From JBBIRG01 sp964410965 (GTDB taxonomy: Bacteria; CLD3; SB21; JBBIRG01), in the NCBI GenBank assembly GCA_964410965.1, contig CAYPIY010000005.1, positions 283,665 through 347,664 of the forward strand: a stretch of DNA of 64,000 nt, written 5' to 3'. How positions within the stretch are numbered: position 1 is the stretch's first letter; each line of letters opens with the position of its first letter. The position numbers and the translations under genes were made by a program. Of this stretch, positions 34,983 to 44,586 are shown one piece after another. The notes below the pieces were generated by a model, which saw only the letters and a program-made list of their open reading frames with translations, searched no databases and was not told the DNA's origin.

Positions 34983-37900
34983 ATGAAAAAAACCATCATC
35001 ATTTTAATCCTTGGCTTCGCATTCACCGGATATGCATCGCTTTATCCGCAGGTTAATCCGTGGATTCAGAAAAATTCAGGACTGCCGGCGACACCTTCGG
35101 TAAGGGCCATCTGCCGGAACACGTCCGGCGACCTCTTCATAGGTGTTGATAATCACGGCGTCTACAGGTCGGAAAACGGCGGTAACCTGTGGGTTGAATC
35201 CAACACCGGATTGAGCACAACCTCAGTCTGGGACTTAATTCATGTCACCGGAAACCGTCTTATCGCCGCAACTCTTTCGGGAATTTATCTTTCCACCGAC
35301 AACGGTGTCAACTGGTCCCAAAAAACAACTCAGGCTGCCAATGCGCTGAGAATAAGCGCAACCGGCGACATATTGGCCGGACTGGACGAGGGTATTGCCA
35401 AATCAACGGATTCAGGCTTGACCTGGTTTATGTCATCCGGCGGATTGCCCACTGCAATCATACGCAGTCTTACTTCGGATCAGGAAGACAACCAGGGACT
35501 GTACGCGGCTACGGACCAGCATGGAATTTTTAAATCAACTGACAACGGCAATTTCTGGTTTCCCGTCAATCAAGGGATTACGGATACCAGCGTGATGTTT
35601 TTCTCCATTGTGTTTAATTCGGACAATGAGCTTTTCACGGGTTATAACGACGGACTGTATTACTCGTCCGATTTCGGGAATACATGGTCGGAAATTTATC
35701 ACCGGTCGGGACGGATCTTCAAGACGCTGGCTTTTACACAAAACGGACAGATCTTCAGGGGGGATGTCGATGCGGGGGTTCATCTTTCTACCGACAACGG
35801 CTCCAGCTGGGACAGTGTTTCGAACGGGCTGACGAATGGTTATATCATGGAACTGGTGATTCCAGATACGGGATTGATTTACGCCGGTACCGGCGATGGT
35901 TTTTTTGTCAATGACAGTTATCTTTATCCCACAGCGCCGGCCAATCTGATTGCGGAAGCGGTCGGAGCCAGAAAAATCAACCTGATGTGGAACCGAAGCG
36001 CGAATAATCCCGTCTCTTATTTTATTTACCGGTCGAATTCCGTGAGCGGAAATTTTTCCCTTATTGATATGGTCACAGCGCCGGACACGGTCTACACCAA
36101 TACGGGGCTGAATCCTTCAACAGAGTATTATTATACGATCATCGCGTCGAACACATGGGGATCATCTCCCACCTCCGGAGTCGACAGCGCGACGACATTG
36201 CAGGTTTTTGTGGATCCCCGTGACGGCAGGGAATACTCCATGGTCACAATCGGCACACAAACATGGATGGCGGAAAACCTGATGGCCACCAAGTACCGTA
36301 ATGGCGATGATATACCGAATGTAACTGATAACGGTACATGGAGCGGATTAAGCACCGGGGGATATTGCGATTATGGTAACGATACTAATAATTCAAACAT
36401 TTATGGACGACTATACAATTGGCATGCTGTAAATGATATTAAAGGACTGGCTCCATTGGGATGGAAAATTCCGTCTGATGCAGATTGGGATACGCTTATA
36501 GCTTATCTTGGCGGTAGTAATATTGCTGGTGGTAAATTAAAGGAAACAGGATCCTTTCATTGGAATGTCCCTAATACCGGGGCAACAAATGAAACAGGCT
36601 TTACTGCACTTCCTGGAGGGCATCGTTTCTATGATGGTACCTTTAATCGACTAGGATTAAATGGTTATGGATGGTCAAATACTGTTTACAATGTCGATAC
36701 AACGCAAGCATGGAGAAGAAGATTAAGTTTTGATAGTTCAAATATACAACGTGATTTTAGTTGGAAAAAAAATGGATTTGCTGTTCGTTGTATCCAAAGC
36801 AATCTAACAGAGCCGCCTTCTTTAACCTCCTTTTCCCCCAGTTCCGGCCCTGTAGGAACAACCATTACCATAAGCGGTTTAAATTTTAATACAACACCAT
36901 CGAACAACATCGTTTATTTCGGCGCAATGAAAGCGGCTGTCACAGGCGGAAATTCCACGCAGCTTACCGTCACGGTTCCCGCGGGGGCGACGTACGCGCC
37001 CATCACCGTCACCGATACCACCACCGGACTGACGTCGTATTCGTCCTCTCCTTTCAGGATCATTTTCGGAAGTACCGGATCAATCGACGCCGGTTCCTTT
37101 GCCGGCAAAGTAGACTTTACTGTCGGAGCCACCCCCTACAACAACGATCTGGCCTTAGGCGACCTGGACGGAGACGGCAAGACGGACATCGCCGTGGCCA
37201 ACCAGCAGGGCAACGTGATCGCCGTGCTCAGAAATACAGGAACTGCGGGATCTGTTTCTTCCGGCTCGTTCGCGCCCAAAGTGGATTTCAGCGTAGGACA
37301 GCGGGTGCTGGATGTCGCCATCGGTGATCTCGACGGCGACGGGAAGCCGGATATGGTATCCGCGAACGCAGACAACAACACCATCTCCGTACTCCGCAAC
37401 ACAAGTACCCCGGGCATCATTGACGCCGGCTCATTCGCGCCCAAAGTGAATTTCACCACCGGAGGATACCCGTACAGCGTGGCCATCCGGGACTTTGACG
37501 GCGACGGCAAACCCGATATCGCCGTTGTGAACAATAACAGCAGTACGCTTTCGATTTTTAAAAATCAATGCGCCAAGGGCGTGATCACAGACACTTCGTT
37601 TGCATCAAAAATTGACTTCGCGACATCCTCCGGACCTTTTTATCTGGATCTCAGCGACCTGGACGGCGACGGCAAACCGGATATCGTTACCGGAGGCACT
37701 AATACAACCCTCTCGGTTTTCCGCAACACCTGCACGCCCGGGATCATTTCGTCCGGTTCTTTCGACACGAGGATTGAATTCACCACTGGCGGATACCCTG
37801 CTCGTCCGGCCATCGGTGATCTAGACGGCGATGGGAAGGCGGATCTGGCGGTATCAAATTACGGGACCGACAATTTCTCGGTTCTCCGGAATAACGGAAT

Positions 37901-40900
37901 TCCGGGTACAGTACGGTTTATACCACGGGTCGATTTTGCTTCGAACATCAACCCGGCCGGCATCGCGCTCGGAGACTGTAACGGAGACGGAAAAACAGAT
38001 ATCGTTGTTACCGGAAGCAACAATACGGTTTCGGTATTTAAAAATCTCTGCGGTCCGGACACGATTACTTCAGGTTCGTTCCCCCTAAAGGTTGATTTCA
38101 CTGCCGGTACAGGCACTGCCAGCGTTGTCGCGGGCGATCTCGACGGAGACGGAAAAACGGACATTGTATCGCTGAACAGTCTCGGAACCCCTTCGGTTTC
38201 GGTATTCCGTAATCAAGCTGTCGCGGCGCCGTCTGTCACATCTTTTTCACCGGTATCAGGCCCGGTGGCTACGGTTATTACCATTAACGGATCGGATTTT
38301 AATTCCGCATTAGCAAACAACATCGTATATTTCGGGGGAGTCCGGGCGACGGTCACCGGAGGGAATTCCACACAACTGACCGTTACCGTACCGGCGGGCG
38401 CTGCTTATGGACCCATCTCAGTCACCGACACCGCCACACACCTGACAGGCTATTCCCCTCTTCCGTTTACCGTGACGTTCAGCAATACAGCGCCGCTGGA
38501 TGAAAACGCGTTTTCTTCCGCGGGTTCTTTCGCGACCCGGGTATCCCCATGGGCCGTTTCACTCGCCGATATCGACGGCGACGGGAAACTGGACGCGCTG
38601 GTGCCCAATTACGGTACGGACCATTACATATCGGTTCTCCGGAATACCGGCAATCCGGGAACCGTTTCCTTCGCGGCCAAATCGGATTTTGCCAGCGCGG
38701 GGGCTCCCGCTTCCGTCAAAACGGCGGATTTTGACGGCGACGGAAAACTGGACATCGCCGTAACGGCAATCAATGACGGAATCCTTGCGATGGAGGTGTT
38801 CCCGAACCTGAGCGTACCGGGAAGCATCACGCTGGGGACCAAGACCGATCTGAACACGGTCGCTTCGGCCAATCCGACATCCGCGGTCGGCGATATCAAC
38901 GGCGACGGCAAGCCGGACATAGTCGTCGCGAACGGAAATCATTATCTGATCTCCCTGTTCATCAACAACAGCGGCCCCGGATCAGTATCCTTCTCGTCCG
39001 CGATTGATCTGGCGACTACCGAACACCCCGCCGCGGGAGCTCTGGCCGACTTCGACGGCGACGGCAAGACGGATATGCTGATCGTCAGCGCCAACGCCAA
39101 TTCCATTTCTGTATACCGAAATATCAGTACGGCGGATTCCGTGAAGTTCGCCTCGAAAACTGATTTTACAACGGGCGCCACTCCCATGAACGCGTCCGCG
39201 GCCGATCTGGATCACGACGGGAAATATGATATTGTTGTAACGGATTATGAAGGCAATACGGTCAGTGTTTTCAGGAATACCTGCACACCCGGGAACATTT
39301 CTTTCTCATCAAGGACGGTTTACGGAGCCGCGACCCATCCCGTCGGAATCTCACTTGAAGATATCGACGGGGATGGTAAAATCGACATCATCACCGGTCA
39401 TCAATCCGATTCCGTGTCTGTTTTCAGGAATGAAGGCTCAGCCGGAAACATCGCTTTCGGTTCCAGAATCAATTACTCTGCACCGAATACTCCACTCGTA
39501 GCCGCTGCCGGCGATATCGACGGAGACGGTAAGCCGGATATTTTGTTTAACCGAAACACAGCTTCGGCCGTCGGTGTGTTGCGAAATGTCATGGTTGCTC
39601 CGCCGGTGATTCACTCTTTTTCACCGTTACACGGCCCTGTTGGTACGTCTGTAATCATCAGTGGTTCCGGTTTCAATCCGATCGCTGCGGACAACATGGT
39701 TCATTTCGGAGGCATAAAAGCAAATGTGCTCGATGCCGATTCAGCGCAACTGTTAGTAACAGTTCCGGCAGGCGCGTCTTACGGACCGGTTACCGTTACG
39801 GAAACCACAACAGGATTGACGGCTTTTTCAGGACAAGCGTTTGCAGTAACATTTTCGGGACAGCTGACCATTAACGGATCCATTTTCGGTGAAAAAATCG
39901 ATCTGCCGGTCGGATCGAATCCTCAGTTACTCGCAGTCACGGATGTCGACGGGGACGGGAAACCGGATCTTGCCAGCTGCAACTCAACAATTAGCACCGT
40001 TTCTTTGTTCAGAAATGTCAGTGTGACCGGGACGCTCACGGCAGGTTCGTTTGAGGATACGTCGCATTTCCCGACCGGAATTTCCCCGAATGACATTGCG
40101 TTCGGGGACCTGAACGGGGACGGAAAACCCGATATGGCAACTCCCAACTCGGGTGACAATACTGTATCTGTTTTAATGAATACAAGCGTGACAGGATCGA
40201 TCAACGCCGGTTCATTCGCCGGTAAAGTTGACTTCGCCGTCGGCAATTCCCCAAGACGAATTCTGATCGGCGATGCAGACCTGGACGGCCGTGCGGATAT
40301 TCTGGTTACGGACTTTAATGATCACACGGTCTCGATCCTGAGAAATACCGGAACGAAAGGAATCATACACGCAGGCTCATTCGCAACCGCGGTCAGTTAC
40401 TCAACAGGCACGAATCCGCACGGGTTTGCCCTGGGGGATGTGGACCATGACGGAAAACCGGATCTAGTAGTCGTAAACCATGGCGCCCATACCCTTTCCG
40501 TACTGAAAAACCTGAGCAGTCCGGGTACGCTGAACAGCGGGTCTTTCGCCGGCAAAGTCGATTTTTCAACAGGCTCATATCCCAACAGCCTCGCCCTGGG
40601 CGATCTGGACGGCGATGGCCGGGATGACATCGCCGTGACCAATTCTGCCGCGAATACCATATCTGTGTTCCGCAACGCCGGAATAAACGATACGGTTACT
40701 TCCGGGTCGTTTGAAACGCCGGTTGTTTTCACTGCGGGCACTTATCCGTACGGCATTACATTCGGCATGATGAACGGCGATCACAAACCGGACATGATCG
40801 TGGCCAACGCCAACGGAGCAAGCATTTCCGTCTACCAGAACAACAGCACCGCCGGCTCGATCACATCAGGTTCGTTCGGGGACAGTGTGAATTTCTCTGC

Positions 40901-43900
40901 CGGACCGACACCCTACATCGCCGTTCCCTCTGATCTGGACGGAGACGGAAAGCCGGATCTGGCGGTGACTGTTTACGGAGCGAATGCATTGTCCGTTTTC
41001 CGAAATATCACTCCGTCCGTTCCTGCCGCTCCAAACAATCTTGACGCGTTCACCAATACGAGCAGTCAGATCCGCCTTAGCTGGCAGCCGGGCTCCGGAA
41101 ACCCGGACAAATATTTTATTCACCGCTCTGCGAACTACCACGGAACCTATTTCCTCATCGACTCTGTAACCGCTCTGCACACGGATTGGACGGACACCGG
41201 ACTGACGGCTTCCACAAAATATTTTTACAAAATAAACGCGACAAACATGTGGGGATCATCGTCATTCTCCAACATCGACAGCGCGGTTACTTATGCTCCC
41301 GAACCGGTCGCGCAGCCGTATGATATCGCATTCTCCGGTGTTACCAGTTCGTCATTCAATGTTATATTCAAACGGGCTGCCGGAAATCCTGATGGTTACA
41401 TCGTTCTGCGCACCATAAGTGAATGGCCGGAACTGCATCTGCAGGACGGGCTTGAATATAGTCCGGGAGATTCAAACGACATCGCAAGAGTCGTAAGTTT
41501 CGGCGCAGACACTATGTTCAGCCAGACAGACCTCACGGCCGGGACACAATACCGGTACATCATTTTTTCTTTTAACGGAAACGGGTTAACTACCAATTAC
41601 CGGACTTCTTCCGCTCTTACCGGTGTCCGGTATACATACGCGGTTGAACCTCAGGATCAGCCCGCTAATCTGTCTTTTTTATATCTGACCGACACTTCAT
41701 TCACGGTTTCATTTGATGAAACCGCCGGTTCGGGAGAAAATTATATCGCGATTCGCAGAATTGGAAATCCTCCGACCGGTTTGCCTGCGGACGGGGATTA
41801 TTATAATCCGAATCAGGCTATTGGAGACGGATTAGTCGTTTTCACGGGCAACGGTACTACTTTCGATCAGGGTTATTTATCTCCCGGAACAACCTACCAT
41901 TATTTGATCTTTTCTTATAACGGCGTGGGAGAAACCAACAATTACCTGACAACTTCCCCGCTGTCCGGCAGCATTACGACAAATGGAACAAGTGAACCGC
42001 CCACCGCGCCATACAATCTTGATGCGACCGCCGTTTCGGACAGCCGGATCACCCTTAGCTGGCGGCCAAGTTCCGGAAATCCGGATCAATACGTGATTCA
42101 CCGTTCCATGAGCTACAACGGGGTTTATTCCATAATTGATACTGTGACCGCTCCTGATACGGCGGCAACAGACACCGGACTTACGGCTTCCACAAAATAT
42201 TTCTACGAAATAACCGCGATAAATTCGCAGGGTTCATCGTCGGCTTCCAACATTGACAGCGCAACAACTTTTGGGATCGCACCCACGAAGCCGGTGAATT
42301 TCTCGGCTGCGGCTGTCGATCATGAAAAGATAAAACTAACCTGGTCCCGCAGTTCCAACCAGCCTGACTTGTACCGGATATACCGGTCTTATGATCCGGG
42401 TGTAAACGGTTATGATCAGTTAGATTCCGTTCAGGGAACCGACTCGACTTACACCGATCAGGGATTGAATGAAAACAAAGTGGTTTGGTACTGCGTTCAG
42501 GCCGTGAACGGCTGGGGAATCTCTCCGTTTTCCGATGAGGACAGCGCGAGAACTTTTTATGAACCGCCTGCGTTTGGGGAAACGCCCGTTTTCAGTCCGG
42601 AAAATCCGGGTATCAACCAGCAGGTTGTCGTCGGGATAACCATAACGGGAAGTCCTTCGAGTGTAACCTTGCGGTATGGCCATAACAGCGATTTTTTTAA
42701 TTTTGTTGAAAAAAATATGACTTTGTACAGCGGTGCATATATCGCTGATATTCCGTCCGATTTCGTCAAAGAAGACGGTGCATGGATACGCATTATAGCC
42801 TCGAATATGGCCGGTACTTTTTATTATCCTGGCGTCGATAAACATTATGGCGTTCCTCTGCAGCTCAGCACCGATAATCTGGACACTCTCATGGAAAGAT
42901 CTACCAGAGGTTGGCTCAAAGGTGTTACTATCGGATGCGGCACTTACTGGCTGGTCTCGTTGCCGGGCAACACAGACCTGAATTTAGTTTCCGCCTGGGG
43001 TAATCAGGAAATGACCTCCAGAGGGCCGCTCAACTGGCGTGCCGTTGAATGGGATACGTTGGCTCATCAGTTCAGGGATATTACAGTCATGAATTCCAAT
43101 AAGGCTTATTTCATCTGGAATCTAAACAAGGTGAATCCGTTCTTATATCTTGGCGCATGTACAACAAACAAACTGGACCTGCTCGATTCAGTCCGGCTGG
43201 CTCCGGGATGGAATATCATACCCAATCCATACACTTTTCTGCTGAGTTTTGATATTATTGATACGCTGATCGATCAGCATGTGTACTGGAAAACCGTTTC
43301 CGGCTGGCAGCACACAACCATGATCCAACCGTTTTATGCTTTCGCGCTTTATAACCGGACATCCCGAACGATACGTTTGAGTGATGCGATATCCATAAAC
43401 GGATTATTCGATAAACCTTCCATCCAGAAACAGGCCGGTTTGTGGAATATAAATTTTGCGGCACGAGCCGGGAGTTTTACCGATGAGGATAATTTCATCG
43501 GAGCTGCTTCTTCCGCAAGCACAGGAAATGATCCTCTGGATATTCACAAACCGTTCGATATGGGCGACGGAATATGTTTGCATTTTAACCAGGACGGTAA
43601 ACCGATGGCTGCCGACATCCGGCCGGTATCTGAAAACGTGCATTCATGGGATATGACTGTGAACAATCATACGAAACTTACGTCCGTCACGCTGGATTGG
43701 GAAAACACAGGATTTCCCGACAACCATGCCGCCTGGCTGGCCGATATCGATAACAACGCGTTTATTGATCTCAGGCAGCAAAACATTTATAATTTCAAAT
43801 CTCAAAAAGAGCATCATTTTAAAATTCTGGCGGGCGATGCGGATCATATCACTGAAGAACTTGCCCTGCTGAAACAAAACATGCCGGAACGGTTCTCGCT

Positions 43901-44165
43901 GCATCCGAATTTCCCCAATCCTTTCAACCCGAACACCACGATCCGGTTCGACGTCGCGAAGACGGGGAAAGTGAAACTGTATGTGTACAATGTTCTCGGG
44001 CAGCTTGTAACGATACTGGTCAGCGGAACTCTTGAAACCGGAAAATATGACATTCAGTGGAACGGCAAAGACAACCGCGGAAACGCGGTATCCAGCGGAA
44101 TCTACATTTACCGGCTGGTTGCGGGCGGGTATGTGAAAGCACGAAAGATGGTGCTGGTACGGTAG
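34983..44165 (+). CDS. Giant secreted propeller/FISUMP/TIG/FG-GAP/Fn3 protein with sorting domain (copy 2)
   Basis: 3060 residues. GGGAG lies 8 nt before the ATG and a signal peptide follows. Domains: a BNR-like propeller (about 22-313), Fn3 (317-406) and a FISUMP domain (408-608; DGREYSMVTIGTQTWMAENL, IPSDADWDTL, GFAVRCI). Three consecutive TIG plus FG-GAP blocks follow (613-1080, 1081-1538, 1540-2010), with many calcium-type DLDGDGKPDI loops. Then come five Fn3-type domains (2013-2525), the C-terminal region shared with the protein at 25287 (2530-2963) and the sorting domain (NFPNPFNPNTTIRF, 2967-3060). FG-GAP blocks form beta-propellers and TIG domains are Ig-like spacers, so it is probably a long calcium-binding surface fibre. 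The FISUMP-coding part is much AT-richer than its surroundings. Confidence 0.85.
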   Translation: MKKTIIILILGFAFTGYASLYPQVNPWIQKNSGLPATPSVRAICRNTSGDLFIGVDNHGVYRSENGGNLWVESNTGLSTTSVWDLIHVTGNRLIAATLSGIYLSTDNGVNWSQKTTQAANALRISATGDILAGLDEGIAKSTDSGLTWFMSSGGLPTAIIRSLTSDQEDNQGLYAATDQHGIFKSTDNGNFWFPVNQGITDTSVMFFSIVFNSDNELFTGYNDGLYYSSDFGNTWSEIYHRSGRIFKTLAFTQNGQIFRGDVDAGVHLSTDNGSSWDSVSNGLTNGYIMELVIPDTGLIYAGTGDGFFVNDSYLYPTAPANLIAEAVGARKINLMWNRSANNPVSYFIYRSNSVSGNFSLIDMVTAPDTVYTNTGLNPSTEYYYTIIASNTWGSSPTSGVDSATTLQVFVDPRDGREYSMVTIGTQTWMAENLMATKYRNGDDIPNVTDNGTWSGLSTGGYCDYGNDTNNSNIYGRLYNWHAVNDIKGLAPLGWKIPSDADWDTLIAYLGGSNIAGGKLKETGSFHWNVPNTGATNETGFTALPGGHRFYDGTFNRLGLNGYGWSNTVYNVDTTQAWRRRLSFDSSNIQRDFSWKKNGFAVRCIQSNLTEPPSLTSFSPSSGPVGTTITISGLNFNTTPSNNIVYFGAMKAAVTGGNSTQLTVTVPAGATYAPITVTDTTTGLTSYSSSPFRIIFGSTGSIDAGSFAGKVDFTVGATPYNNDLALGDLDGDGKTDIAVANQQGNVIAVLRNTGTAGSVSSGSFAPKVDFSVGQRVLDVAIGDLDGDGKPDMVSANADNNTISVLRNTSTPGIIDAGSFAPKVNFTTGGYPYSVAIRDFDGDGKPDIAVVNNNSSTLSIFKNQCAKGVITDTSFASKIDFATSSGPFYLDLSDLDGDGKPDIVTGGTNTTLSVFRNTCTPGIISSGSFDTRIEFTTGGYPARPAIGDLDGDGKADLAVSNYGTDNFSVLRNNGIPGTVRFIPRVDFASNINPAGIALGDCNGDGKTDIVVTGSNNTVSVFKNLCGPDTITSGSFPLKVDFTAGTGTASVVAGDLDGDGKTDIVSLNSLGTPSVSVFRNQAVAAPSVTSFSPVSGPVATVITINGSDFNSALANNIVYFGGVRATVTGGNSTQLTVTVPAGAAYGPISVTDTATHLTGYSPLPFTVTFSNTAPLDENAFSSAGSFATRVSPWAVSLADIDGDGKLDALVPNYGTDHYISVLRNTGNPGTVSFAAKSDFASAGAPASVKTADFDGDGKLDIAVTAINDGILAMEVFPNLSVPGSITLGTKTDLNTVASANPTSAVGDINGDGKPDIVVANGNHYLISLFINNSGPGSVSFSSAIDLATTEHPAAGALADFDGDGKTDMLIVSANANSISVYRNISTADSVKFASKTDFTTGATPMNASAADLDHDGKYDIVVTDYEGNTVSVFRNTCTPGNISFSSRTVYGAATHPVGISLEDIDGDGKIDIITGHQSDSVSVFRNEGSAGNIAFGSRINYSAPNTPLVAAAGDIDGDGKPDILFNRNTASAVGVLRNVMVAPPVIHSFSPLHGPVGTSVIISGSGFNPIAADNMVHFGGIKANVLDADSAQLLVTVPAGASYGPVTVTETTTGLTAFSGQAFAVTFSGQLTINGSIFGEKIDLPVGSNPQLLAVTDVDGDGKPDLASCNSTISTVSLFRNVSVTGTLTAGSFEDTSHFPTGISPNDIAFGDLNGDGKPDMATPNSGDNTVSVLMNTSVTGSINAGSFAGKVDFAVGNSPRRILIGDADLDGRADILVTDFNDHTVSILRNTGTKGIIHAGSFATAVSYSTGTNPHGFALGDVDHDGKPDLVVVNHGAHTLSVLKNLSSPGTLNSGSFAGKVDFSTGSYPNSLALGDLDGDGRDDIAVTNSAANTISVFRNAGINDTVTSGSFETPVVFTAGTYPYGITFGMMNGDHKPDMIVANANGASISVYQNNSTAGSITSGSFGDSVNFSAGPTPYIAVPSDLDGDGKPDLAVTVYGANALSVFRNITPSVPAAPNNLDAFTNTSSQIRLSWQPGSGNPDKYFIHRSANYHGTYFLIDSVTALHTDWTDTGLTASTKYFYKINATNMWGSSSFSNIDSAVTYAPEPVAQPYDIAFSGVTSSSFNVIFKRAAGNPDGYIVLRTISEWPELHLQDGLEYSPGDSNDIARVVSFGADTMFSQTDLTAGTQYRYIIFSFNGNGLTTNYRTSSALTGVRYTYAVEPQDQPANLSFLYLTDTSFTVSFDETAGSGENYIAIRRIGNPPTGLPADGDYYNPNQAIGDGLVVFTGNGTTFDQGYLSPGTTYHYLIFSYNGVGETNNYLTTSPLSGSITTNGTSEPPTAPYNLDATAVSDSRITLSWRPSSGNPDQYVIHRSMSYNGVYSIIDTVTAPDTAATDTGLTASTKYFYEITAINSQGSSSASNIDSATTFGIAPTKPVNFSAAAVDHEKIKLTWSRSSNQPDLYRIYRSYDPGVNGYDQLDSVQGTDSTYTDQGLNENKVVWYCVQAVNGWGISPFSDEDSARTFYEPPAFGETPVFSPENPGINQQVVVGITITGSPSSVTLRYGHNSDFFNFVEKNMTLYSGAYIADIPSDFVKEDGAWIRIIASNMAGTFYYPGVDKHYGVPLQLSTDNLDTLMERSTRGWLKGVTIGCGTYWLVSLPGNTDLNLVSAWGNQEMTSRGPLNWRAVEWDTLAHQFRDITVMNSNKAYFIWNLNKVNPFLYLGACTTNKLDLLDSVRLAPGWNIIPNPYTFLLSFDIIDTLIDQHVYWKTVSGWQHTTMIQPFYAFALYNRTSRTIRLSDAISINGLFDKPSIQKQAGLWNINFAARAGSFTDEDNFIGAASSASTGNDPLDIHKPFDMGDGICLHFNQDGKPMAADIRPVSENVHSWDMTVNNHTKLTSVTLDWENTGFPDNHAAWLADIDNNAFIDLRQQNIYNFKSQKEHHFKILAGDADHITEELALLKQNMPERFSLHPNFPNPFNPNTTIRFDVAKTGKVKLYVYNVLGQLVTILVSGTLETGKYDIQWNGKDNRGNAVSSGIYIYRLVAGGYVKARKMVLVR

Positions 44166-44586
44166 GAAGACACAGAAAACGGATCATGCGGATGAACACG
44201 GATCAAACGGATATACACGGATTTGCACGGATAATACAAAAAGGCCTAAGGATTTAATCCGTGGCAATCCGTTCAATCCGTGCAATCAGTGTTCGGTATT
44301 TATGGAACATGGATGACGCGGATCAACACGGATTTACACGGATTAGAAAAAAGGATTTGTGTTTGATCCGTGATGATCCGTCTGATCCGTGCAATCAGTG
44401 TTCGGTATTTATGGAACGCGGATGAACACGGATTTGTACGGTTGAATACTGAAACCGCAGATGAACACTGATAAACACAGATAAGAAACCATAGAATGCA
44501 AATAATACAAATTATGACTTGGTTTTGATCCGTGATGATCCGTCCAATCCGTGAAATCCGTGTTCGATTTATAGCGATCCAATTTA
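44166..44586. repeat. Array of ACACGGAT-family quasi-palindromic repeats
   Basis: These 421 non-coding bases between convergent genes hold about three units. Each has a left arm of ACACGGAT/ATTTACACGGAT words and a right arm of AATCCGTG/GATCCGTC words, so each unit could fold on itself. A direct repeat of about 33 bases (ATCCGTGCAATCAGTGTTCG... ending ATGGAAC) occurs at 44276-44308 and 44385-44417, giving a period of 109 bp. No gene is supported here. Confidence 0.85.

Noticed and set aside
44166..44586. Possible small RNA or CRISPR array
   Set aside because: The units are quasi-palindromic, unequal in length and lack uniform spacers; no cas genes are present.
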